Shown here in pieces: positions 1 through 6,164 of a stretch of DNA of 8,341 nt. Position 1 is the first letter of the stretch, and every line of letters starts with the position of its first letter. The notes beneath the pieces were generated by a model, which saw only the letters and a list, made by a program, of their open reading frames with translations, was not told the DNA's origin and did no database searches. The DNA comes from DASCQC01 sp036012865 (GTDB lineage Bacteria > Pseudomonadota > Gammaproteobacteria > Comchoanobacterales > Comchoanobacteraceae), in contig DASCQC010000022.1 of NCBI GenBank assembly GCA_036012865.1, positions 1 to 8,341 on the forward strand, written 5' to 3'. The translations under genes and the position numbers were made by a program.

Positions 1-694
1 CATAAGTTTCAGGCGCCATATAAGATCCCGTCCCTATTTTTCCCGATTGAAAATCTCGAAATTTCCCCAAAGGCTTTTCACCCTCCTTTAACCCAGAACT
101 TATTAACTCCTTAGCAAACCCAAAGTCGATTAACATAGGAGATTTAACACCAAAACCTAACACATCATCAACCATAATATTTTCAGGCTTAAGATCTAAA
201 TGAACAAAAGACTTAGTATGAGTTATATTATGCAATTCAACCATTTGATCCGCCATTTCTGAAAGCCAGCGAAAAAGATCACTCGACTTCATTGCATTAA
301 ATTCCGACACCTGCTTAGGCTTACTAAAATAATCATAAAGCTCATGGCTACCCAAATCTGGCATCGCAGCATAGATTCTATCATCTTTAGCTATCACTTG
401 ATTAACCACTCCCCGTTTTCTCAAATTTCCAACCAATAAATCATTCTCTACTTTAGCCTGATTAAGGTTCTGCTTTAATTCAAAGTTACTCCTGATTGAT
501 TTCGAAACTTTTAAAGCAATGGAACGATCCTTCCTGACATTAGAGACGTTCTTGGTCAACCAATGATAATCACTAGCAAACATCTTATACACTGTACCAA
601 AAGCACCTTTACCTAAAGGCGCGCCCTCTTTCTGAATATAATATTGTCCAGCAATCTTAACTAAATATTTTTTATTAACCAGCTTTACTTTCAT
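1..694 (-). CDS. Eukaryotic-like (Hanks-type) Ser/Thr protein kinase, 3' end cut by the window edge
   Basis: Reading the minus strand from the ATG at 694-692 gives 231 codons open to the window edge, forming most of a protein kinase domain. Visible landmarks are the glycine-rich ATP loop LGKGAFGTV (residues 27-35), the ATP-anchoring lysine in ALKV (K62), a candidate helix-C glutamate (E83), the catalytic loop HLDLKPEN (165-172), the metal-binding DFG (190-192) and the end of the activation segment GTGSYMAPE (221-229). The catalytic loop has Leu where most kinases have Arg (HLD, not HRD), so it is a non-RD kinase. The C-lobe after APE lies outside the window, so later domains or membrane anchors cannot be seen. 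An in-frame ATG at 712 is possible, but the probable promoter -10 box would put the transcript start inside it, whereas 694 has GGGGATAGG just upstream. Kinase activity is expected from intact residues; the substrate is unknown. Confidence 0.9.
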   Translation of the reverse strand, partial: MKVKLVNKKYLVKIAGQYYIQKEGAPLGKGAFGTVYKMFASDYHWLTKNVSNVRKDRSIALKVSKSIRSNFELKQNLNQAKVENDLLVGNLRKRGVVNQVIAKDDRIYAAMPDLGSHELYDYFSKPKQVSEFNAMKSSDLFRWLSEMADQMVELHNITHTKSFVHLDLKPENIMVDDVLGFGVKSPMLIDFGFAKELISSGLKEGEKPLGKFRDFQSGKIGTGSYMAPETY

Positions 695-713
695 ACCTAT
701 CCCCGCAAACATG

Positions 714-722
714 ATTATAGCA
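714..722 (-). promoter_or_regulatory. Extended -10 promoter of the kinase gene
   Basis: The minus strand reads TGCTATAAT here, a perfect TATAAT with the upstream TG of an extended -10 element. No good -35 box is seen, which extended -10 promoters do not require. Transcription would start near 707, giving a leader of about 12 bases before the ATG at 694 that still includes GGGGATAGG. This implies that the kinase is transcribed on its own and not only by read-through from the gene at 882-1928. Confidence 0.55.
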
Positions 723-881
723 CAAAAACAAATACTTAGCTTAAAAAGACACCGTAAACAATAAACAATTTCAACCCAAAAAAATCAACAACCTTATTTT
801 TTTCCTAAAACTTAAACATACATTTGCATTATGATCATCCTTATGCATACATTCCTGTTAAACATTAATGCCCATAGTTTA

Positions 882-1928
882 TCACCCCATTAGGTGTGTA
901 AAATTCATCCCACTCATAGTTTCAGTGATATAATCCTTCTTCTTGGTAAACTTAATACATTGATATAATTCATCATCCATTACTGTTTCTATAGTATTTC
1001 TAGTAAAAGGATCTTTTCCAGTTGTTTTAAAGCATTCTTTCAAACAGTCTGCATGAATATAATCACTGGACTCTTTGAGCTGCTCTTCAGACTTAAACAT
1101 ACGTTGCATCAAGGGGTTCATATCACTCGAAGAATTATCAAAACATATGCCACATGTAGGGTGGTTTTGATCTTTAACCTTACTTACCACAGGGAGATCT
1201 TTTGAACATGTAGTATGGCTATAATCACCAGGGACTATGAGCGAATAACTTCCTACGGGTCCTGGATCAGTATCTTCCAGAAGTTTGGTTTGAATATCTA
1301 AAGCACATTGATCATAAACTTGTGAAATGGATGTTATCACAGAAGGGTTAATCATGTTTACAATAGCATTAAACCCTTTCTTAAAAGTATTGTAGATGGC
1401 CTGTGAAAGGCTATTGACTCCACTAACAATATCATGAATGAGTTGCTCAGTGTACAAACAAGCTTTATCTAAAGCCTTATAATCTACAACGTCACGCAAA
1501 CTCCATGAAATAACAGCTATACCTTCAGGAGATTCATCGAAAATCATAATAAAATCATAAAGATAAAATTCAGGAATAAGTATTGCCGTAAACAAAAAAC
1601 AACTCATTCCTTCAATTAAATTAATCCGCCCTCTATCGATTAAGCTAAATATTATTGAAACCATCGATACCGACACCCCTACCAGGCACAAAGTTTCCTT
1701 CAGATGAGGAAACAATAAGATTAAAGTTAAAAACAACACATTCCTGACAATACTAAATTTGTCTTTGGATAAAAAAGATATATAACCGTCTAGTAAACGT
1801 TTCATATGCCTTTCTAAATACAAGAAAAAAGACATCATATTCCGTTCTAAATACAACAAGAACGTTCCCAAGATAAATAACGTACCCACTAATAAGTTAT
1901 CCAATGCATATAGAATCCTTCTTAACAT
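882..1928 (-). CDS. Unrecognised membrane protein with C-terminal RING/U-box-like domain
   Basis: This is a 348-residue protein I cannot assign to a named family. The N-terminal third is hydrophobic, with likely membrane segments at about 10-27, 61-74, 79-97 and 108-130. Residues 131-258 look soluble. Residues 259-313 resemble a RING finger or U-box: CGIC (C259, C262), then after about 30 residues H292-x2-C295 followed by LKECF, then GKDPFTRNTI (304-313). In RING terms, the ligands of zinc site 1 (C1, C2, H5, C6) are present, while those of site 2 are replaced by Ser/Asp and by Asp/Thr in the DPFTR motif, which is the wording of U-boxes. RING and U-box domains recruit ubiquitin E2 enzymes, so an E3-ligase-like or mimic role is inferred, not shown. 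The ATG at 1928 has AAGAG about 8 bases upstream. It lies 71 bases downstream of the dus-like gene on the same strand and looks more AT-rich than that gene. A different zinc-binding fold is possible. Confidence 0.85.
   Translation of the reverse strand: MLRRILYALDNLLVGTLFILGTFLLYLERNMMSFFLYLERHMKRLLDGYISFLSKDKFSIVRNVLFLTLILLFPHLKETLCLVGVSVSMVSIIFSLIDRGRINLIEGMSCFLFTAILIPEFYLYDFIMIFDESPEGIAVISWSLRDVVDYKALDKACLYTEQLIHDIVSGVNSLSQAIYNTFKKGFNAIVNMINPSVITSISQVYDQCALDIQTKLLEDTDPGPVGSYSLIVPGDYSHTTCSKDLPVVSKVKDQNHPTCGICFDNSSSDMNPLMQRMFKSEEQLKESSDYIHADCLKECFKTTGKDPFTRNTIETVMDDELYQCIKFTKKKDYITETMSGMNFTHLMG
1812..1856 (-). repeat. Short direct repeat inside the membrane-protein gene (LYLER duplication)
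   Basis: The 12-base string TTCTAAATACAA occurs at 1812-1823 and again at 1845-1856, exactly 33 bases apart. It encodes two copies of FxLYLER (about residues 23-29 and 34-40) separated by eleven residues. Both the DNA and the protein match, so a recent in-frame tandem duplication at the end of the first hydrophobic segment is likely. Chance similarity in AT-rich DNA is the alternative. Confidence 0.5.
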
Positions 1929-1999
1929 AATTTTACTCTTTAAGTTTATTATTTTTATTCTACAAATATTTTATTAACTTAGTATTAACTCTTAGACAT

Positions 2000-2953
2000 T
2001 CAATCTAACTGATCAACCAATCGATCAAAAAAAAGATCCAAGCAGTTTAGGGTCGTATATTCAGCAATGGGCTTAATCCCTAGATAAGACTCAAGCCAAC
2101 GCAAACTCTGAGCAATCGCTACTTTCTCGGGAATCAATAAAGCTAGCGCTGACAGATGCTCACAAAAATACTGGTAACTAATCTGCTGATCTGGCTTTCC
2201 TTCTTGACACCGCAACAACCGCTTCGGTAATTCCGGGTGACCAATGGTCGCTCTAGCAATCATAACAGCATCAACCCCCTGATCAAGCATAGCCACTAAG
2301 CTTTGATGATCATGAACATCTCCATTACCAATAATAGGAATTGACGCTTGTTGCACAACCTCACCAATAGCCTCTAAACGACACGGGGTTTCATAATGTT
2401 GATACCAAGCCCTGCCATGAACTATTATATAGTCCACCCCTGTAGACTCAATGCGTTTAACCCAAGCAGAAAGATTCTGCTGAGTGCTTAACCTGACTTT
2501 AACCCCTAGCAGGACATCCGGAAATCGTTGGCGCACCGTTGCCAGCATGCAACACAATTCATCCAAATGCTCCACCCACCAAGAACCACAACGCTCTTTG
2601 CGTATTTTTGGCATCGGGCATCCTGCATTAATATCAAAACCAAAAAAGCCATGACCCAAAACACGCTGGATAGCATCACCAATATCCTTAGCATTCTGCC
2701 CTGATAACTGACACATTACCTTGCTTTCGTCTGGGTCAATATGCAAATAGCGATGCATTCTATCTTGACTTAAATGAACAATACTTTTAGCAGACAACAT
2801 TTCAGAAAAAGTTAACGCAGGATGACCATACTTAGAGACTACCTTTCGAAAAGCCGAACAACTAATGCCTGCCAATGGCCCCTGAATAATACGATGGCTT
2901 ATAGACTCCGAACCCAATTTTAACGGATTTTTTATATCATCAAATGTTGTCAT
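2000..2953 (-). CDS. tRNA-dihydrouridine synthase family protein (Dus-like)
   Basis: This 317-residue FMN-dependent enzyme is expected to reduce specific uridines in tRNA to dihydrouridine with NAD(P)H. It has the TIM-barrel signature of the family: GPLAGIS near the N-terminus (25-31), SEM (50-52), QLSG (82-85), the catalytic-cysteine motif NAGCP (109-113, C112), the VKVR lysine (K152), HGR (179-181), the phosphate-binding GNGD (209-212) and IARATIGHP (232-240). The length is normal for Dus proteins. It is not a clean DusA, DusB or DusC: the usual HGRTRxQ is HGRAWYQ, the Ala/Gly before GS after the catalytic loop is Cys (RCGSWW), and the usual Trp in the segment after HGR is missing. The ATG at 2953 is preceded only by GTGAAAAG, a weak ribosome site. 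It is transcribed divergently from the yafJ-like gene. The family call is firm; the tRNA position modified cannot be told from the sequence. Confidence 0.9.
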   Translation of the reverse strand: MTTFDDIKNPLKLGSESISHRIIQGPLAGISCSAFRKVVSKYGHPALTFSEMLSAKSIVHLSQDRMHRYLHIDPDESKVMCQLSGQNAKDIGDAIQRVLGHGFFGFDINAGCPMPKIRKERCGSWWVEHLDELCCMLATVRQRFPDVLLGVKVRLSTQQNLSAWVKRIESTGVDYIIVHGRAWYQHYETPCRLEAIGEVVQQASIPIIGNGDVHDHQSLVAMLDQGVDAVMIARATIGHPELPKRLLRCQEGKPDQQISYQYFCEHLSALALLIPEKVAIAQSLRWLESYLGIKPIAEYTTLNCLDLFFDRLVDQLD

Positions 2954-3282
2954 CTTTTCACTTATCCATTCACAGCTAGCTTAGACTGGTTTGATCACTA
3001 CCCTCTATGAACCATGACCTAACCTTGATATAAATCCTTGCACAACCCATAATTAATGTCAATATATTAGATTCATACACCCAAAAACATCCTTATAATA
3101 TAAAAAATAACTCTCATAAAACACACTTCATTCCATCCCACTTGAGTCAATTCTAGCTCGACAATGCATCAAGCCTTTATTCTAAAGAGAGAACACCTCC
3201 TGATTAAATAGCACGGCTTCCATTAAAAACTTGAAAAATAATTAATAACAAGCTAGTATTTACGCATTCAAAAGGTTTTGTT
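2954..3282. other. Divergent intergenic region, 329 bases, no gene seen
   Basis: This stretch separates the minus-strand dus-like gene from the plus-strand yafJ-like gene and should hold both promoters. The right end contains a clear promoter for the plus-strand gene (3231-3259). For the minus strand a perfect TTGACA is present at 3062-3057, but no good -10 lies 16-18 bases downstream; the nearest TATATC is about 24 bases away. No tRNA, stem-loop terminator, riboswitch or convincing small ORF was found. Confidence 0.6.
3231..3259 (+). promoter_or_regulatory. Sigma70-type promoter of the yafJ-like gene
   Basis: TTGAAA (3231-3236) and TAGTAT (3254-3259) are separated by exactly 17 bases, each one or two mismatches from the consensus hexamers. 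Transcription would start near 3266, giving a leader of about 17 bases that contains the AAAGG ribosome site at 3271-3275, seven bases before the ATG at 3283. Confidence 0.6.
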
Positions 3283-4086
3283 ATGTGTCGTTTTACAGCT
3301 TATATTGGAAATAAGAAGCGCTTTCTGTCTGAGGTGCTCTCATCCCCAAAAAATTCACTACTAGGTCAAAGTCAAGCTTCTCAATTCGGAGAGTATAGAG
3401 TCCATGCTGATGGCTTTGGTCTGGGTTGGTATGACAAAACCGTTGATGAAGAACCGGCTGTATTCAGATCCGTTCAACCACTCTGGAATGACTTAAACTT
3501 TCAATCTTTATCAAAGAAGATTAAATCCAATTGCTTTATTGGTCATGTGCGTGCCGCTTATATTGGCGATGTTAGCATTTCCAACTGCCAACCGTTTACC
3601 AATCAAACCTTATTAATGGTTCATAATGGTAACATTCAAGGCTTTTATGATTTTAAAAAACAGTTTGTTGCTCACATGACTAAAAACAGCTTCAACCTCA
3701 TTCAAGGAACCACGGACAGTGAATATTTTTTTCAAATGGTCTGTGGAATATTGACCAATAAAAATCAACCTCATACACTTGAGAACATCTATCAAGCTGT
3801 CTTAGATACTTTTGGACTTATACGCTCACTCGAAGCAGAGCATACAGACTATTTTAGTCGTATCAACATGGTTCTAACCAATGGCATTGATATGCTCGCC
3901 ACACGCTGGAGCTCTAAACAAAACGACTCTGAACTCCCTTTACACTTGAATGATTGCAAAGACCAAACCCTAGTATCTTCTGAGGTTCTTGATAGTGAAA
4001 CCGGCCATTGGATGGAAATTCCCCCTCAACATTGTGCCTTCATAAAAAAAGGTATCTTTGAAAAGGTTATCCCCATTGATATTTAA
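3283..4086 (+). CDS. yafJ: Class II glutamine amidotransferase, YafJ/EgtC-like
   Basis: This 267-residue protein has an Ntn-hydrolase glutaminase domain. The start MCRF places Cys2 as the N-terminal nucleophile after Met removal, which fixes the start codon. Family landmarks are HADGFGLGWY (41-50), GHVRAA (87-92), NCQPF (101-105), HNG (114-116) and GTTDSE (142-147); together these bind and hydrolyse the glutamine side chain. No synthetase or ammonia-acceptor domain is attached, as in E. coli YafJ and the EgtC group, so it may act as a stand-alone gamma-glutamyl hydrolase; its real substrate is unknown. It is cytosolic, with no signal peptide. The ribosome site AAAGG and a 17-spaced promoter lie just upstream. 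The yafK-like gene follows after 63 bases on the same strand with no visible terminator, so the two probably form an operon as their homologues are neighbours in E. coli. Confidence 0.9.
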   Translation: MCRFTAYIGNKKRFLSEVLSSPKNSLLGQSQASQFGEYRVHADGFGLGWYDKTVDEEPAVFRSVQPLWNDLNFQSLSKKIKSNCFIGHVRAAYIGDVSISNCQPFTNQTLLMVHNGNIQGFYDFKKQFVAHMTKNSFNLIQGTTDSEYFFQMVCGILTNKNQPHTLENIYQAVLDTFGLIRSLEAEHTDYFSRINMVLTNGIDMLATRWSSKQNDSELPLHLNDCKDQTLVSSEVLDSETGHWMEIPPQHCAFIKKGIFEKVIPIDI

Positions 4087-4149
4087 AGCCCCCTAATTTC
4101 TATCCAATATACGCTTGTACTATCCTACTAAAATCCTTAAAATGGCCTG

Positions 4150-4815
4150 ATGATTTTACTTCTTGCACTCGTGTTGTCATTTCCATCTGCTCTAGCAGTA
4201 AAGACACCTGCGACTAAAATAATCACCCTCACTAAACCTCAGTTGCAAACTCAATTGAAAGCTAAAAAGATGCAACTTCGTGACCCTATGTTTATCCGAA
4301 TATTTAAAAAAACAGCTCGAAACAAAAACACCAACCAAAGTGGTGTTCTTGAGGTATGGAAACAATCCCATCAACGATATCGTCTATTTAAGACCTACCC
4401 CATCTGTTATTATTCAGGTCATTTAGGTCCAAAAAAAACCCAAGGAGATGCTCAAGCCCCTGAGGGAATATATCAACTAACTCCTCACCAATTACAACCC
4501 TTCTCTTCCTATCGTCTTGCTGTTGACGTTGGCTACCCTAATAAATATGACCGTCAACAACATTCAACAGGCAATGATATTATGATCCATGGTGGCTGTG
4601 AATCTAAAGGCTGTTTTGCCATGTCTGATTCACGCATGGATGAAATCTACTCCCTTATTCACGCTGCCTTTAAATCAGGGCAAAAAACCATCCCTCTTCA
4701 TATATTCCCCTTCAAACTCTCTAAAAAACTGGACAGAAAATCACCCTATTATTCTTATTGGAAAAAATTACAAAAGCCTTATCGACAATTTGAAAAAACT
4801 CACAAACTCAGCTAA
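4150..4815 (+). CDS. yafK: YafK/DpaA-type L,D-transpeptidase-fold murein protein
   Basis: This 221-residue exported protein has a YkuD catalytic fold. Residues 1-16 form a short signal peptide ending in Ala-Leu-Ala, with likely cleavage after A16; it oddly lacks a basic residue before the hydrophobic core. The catalytic region contains the family motif IMIHGGCESKGCFAM, with H147, G148-G149 and nucleophile C155, plus the upstream APEGIYQL (103-110). This matches YafK most closely; the E. coli member (DpaA, also called LdtF) releases Braun lipoprotein from peptidoglycan diaminopimelate. The same periplasmic role is inferred here; an ordinary L,D-transpeptidase is less likely. A stop at 4138-4140 and the lack of other in-frame starts force the ATG at 4150, although it has no clear Shine-Dalgarno. 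A two-codon ORF (ATG GCC TGA) overlaps this start. The gene ends in a 4-base overlap with tdk on the other strand. Confidence 0.9.
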   Translation: MILLLALVLSFPSALAVKTPATKIITLTKPQLQTQLKAKKMQLRDPMFIRIFKKTARNKNTNQSGVLEVWKQSHQRYRLFKTYPICYYSGHLGPKKTQGDAQAPEGIYQLTPHQLQPFSSYRLAVDVGYPNKYDRQQHSTGNDIMIHGGCESKGCFAMSDSRMDEIYSLIHAAFKSGQKTIPLHIFPFKLSKKLDRKSPYYSYWKKLQKPYRQFEKTHKLS

Positions 4816-5408
4816 ATAACCGAAGCTATCTTATCTCTTCTGTATGAAAAGCACCGGCGACATAAAGCGATGTAGGATTCATTACCACCGACTTCAATTT
4901 GATCCCCGTCTAAAACTGCTTGCCCTTTATCATCAATGCGTAAATTCATGGTAGCTTTCCTGCCACACACGCAAATGGTTTTAATTTCGACTAATTCCTC
5001 GGCATAAGCTAATAAATATTGACTGCCTTCAAATAAATCCCCTCTAAAGTCTGTGCGCAAACCATACGCCAAAACTGGCAATTTTAATTTATCAGCAATA
5101 TTGCACAACTGCAGTACATGAGCTTTACTAAGAAATTGCGCTTCATCAATGAGGATACAGGCTAAATTAGTCATGGACTTTTGTCTGGCAACCACATCTT
5201 GAAATAGATCCAAATCTCGATTGTAGGTTAATGCCTGTTGTTTCAACCCTATTCTAGAACTGATGATACCCTCTCCAGAACGGTGGTCTAACGCCGCGGT
5301 ATACAACAAGGCCTGCATGCCTCTTTCAAGATAATTATGATGAGATTGTAGCAAGGTAGTCGATTTCCCCGCATTCATTGCTGAATAATAAAAAAATAAC
5401 TTAGCCAT
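4812..5408 (-). CDS. tdk: Thymidine kinase (type II)
   Basis: This 198-residue cytosolic enzyme phosphorylates thymidine to dTMP with ATP in the pyrimidine salvage pathway. The sequence shows the P-loop MNAGKST (11-17), DEAQF (88-92) with catalytic E89, the substrate-lasso region ending GGNESY (174-179), and four zinc ligands in two pairs, C146-x-C148 and C183-x2-C186. The length is typical of bacterial type II enzymes and all key residues are present, so it should be active. The ATG at 5408 has only a weak GAGA upstream. It is convergent with the yafK-like gene: the two stop codons share CTAA at 4812-4815 and no terminator hairpin is visible between them. No clear promoter was found in the 126 bases upstream. 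Confidence 0.96.
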   Translation of the reverse strand: MAKLFFYYSAMNAGKSTTLLQSHHNYLERGMQALLYTAALDHRSGEGIISSRIGLKQQALTYNRDLDLFQDVVARQKSMTNLACILIDEAQFLSKAHVLQLCNIADKLKLPVLAYGLRTDFRGDLFEGSQYLLAYAEELVEIKTICVCGRKATMNLRIDDKGQAVLDGDQIEVGGNESYIALCRRCFSYRRDKIASVI

Positions 5409-5534
5409 AGATTCTCGAACCCTGATACCCAGTTATCATGATTCATACTCTTGCAGATGTACAGAAAATTTTTAATTTATGTCCACAAGCTATCGTTATC
5501 TCAACGACCCTCGGCGACATTCATTCTAACAGCA

Positions 5535-6113
5535 CTACCAGTCGATAATACAAGAATCTGTCCAAATTGTGTCAATGAAAGCTATATCTATGGCGTTTAC
5601 CTTGCACATTCTGACATGTAATAAATTATTTTCCAAGTTGTTACATAGATCTATTGACATATCGGAATAGTCGTCTATCACTTCAGCTTTATGAAGTTCC
5701 TCCCAACAATCTCCTGGGTAAGTTATTCTTCCCACGTTTAATACATTTCTGATATAAGATATTTCACCAATTACATAATCTTCCACAACATCTAGAGAAC
5801 CCACATTAAAATCATCTTGATATTCAAGTTTTAGAGCCAGTTGATCTGCAGCTTCCACAGTTAAACACCACCCCGCCCCCTGATCTGTCCTAAGCTCCCA
5901 ATATATATCGTCAGACTGACCAACATAGGGATCCAAATCTTCATCTTCATCATATAGTGTGTCATCTACAGCGTCATAAATGTGGTTTTGAATCCATTCA
6001 CTACCCTCTATTATGTATTCGGTTCTTTCCTGATTACACTCAGTTGCAAAACCCTGCAAAGATAAAGTTAAGATTGCCATAACACTTAGTTTTTGAAAAA
6101 AATTATTTAACAT
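5535..6113 (-). CDS. Small acidic exported protein with six cysteines, function unknown
   Basis: I do not recognise this 192-residue protein. It begins with a signal peptide (about residues 1-23, core VMAILTLSL, likely cleavage after Gly-Phe-Ala). The mature part contains exactly six cysteines (26, 83, 136, 157, 170, 188), an even number that would suit three disulfides in the periplasm or outside the cell. It is strongly acidic, especially at 47-69 (VDDTLYDEDEDLDP and following), which could bind calcium or other cations, although no EF-hand or known repeat is seen. The start is well supported: AGGAG sits 8 bases before the ATG and a TTGCCA-16-TAGAAT promoter lies just above. It is a single-gene unit, divergent from the damaged permease. 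A secreted effector, inhibitor or surface protein are all possible; none is supported. Confidence 0.8.
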   Translation of the reverse strand: MLNNFFQKLSVMAILTLSLQGFATECNQERTEYIIEGSEWIQNHIYDAVDDTLYDEDEDLDPYVGQSDDIYWELRTDQGAGWCLTVEAADQLALKLEYQDDFNVGSLDVVEDYVIGEISYIRNVLNVGRITYPGDCWEELHKAEVIDDYSDMSIDLCNNLENNLLHVRMCKVNAIDIAFIDTIWTDSCIIDW

Positions 6114-6131
6114 TACTCAGCTCCTCTAAAA

Positions 6132-6159
6132 ATTCTAAAATGGGGCTTATTTCTGGCAA
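6132..6159 (-). promoter_or_regulatory. Sigma70-type promoter of the six-cysteine protein gene
   Basis: On the minus strand TTGCCA (6159-6154) and TAGAAT (6137-6132) are 16 bases apart. Transcription would start near 6125, just before the AGGAG ribosome site and about 12 bases from the ATG at 6113. The promoter overlaps the open 5' extension of the permease frame on the other strand. Confidence 0.5.
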
Positions 6160-6164
6160 CTGTT

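Noticed and set aside
716..881. Hairpins (TGCAT...ATGCA, ATGATCAT) between the RING-like gene and the kinase as terminator or operator
   Set aside because: Stems are five bases or less in AT-rich DNA and have no T-run; they are expected by chance.
2506..2694. Minus-strand 62-codon frame inside the dus-like gene
   Set aside because: It is an out-of-frame shadow of the well-supported dus-like gene with no ribosome site or family resemblance. The same applies to frames at 3613-3795, 4192-4374, 4589-4819 and 7043-7240.
3057..3062. Perfect TTGACA -35 box for the dus-like gene on the minus strand
   Set aside because: No reasonable -10 hexamer lies 16-18 bases downstream; the nearest candidate TATATC is about 24 bases away, so it is not listed as a promoter.
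3196..3201. Perfect AGGAGG on the minus strand in the divergent intergenic region
   Set aside because: No ATG, GTG or TTG at a usable distance leads into an open frame; the frame closes within a few codons.
5493..5507. Inverted repeat TCGTT-5-AACGA downstream of the six-cysteine gene as a terminator
   Set aside because: The stem is only five base pairs, not GC-rich, and is not followed by a T-run in either direction.
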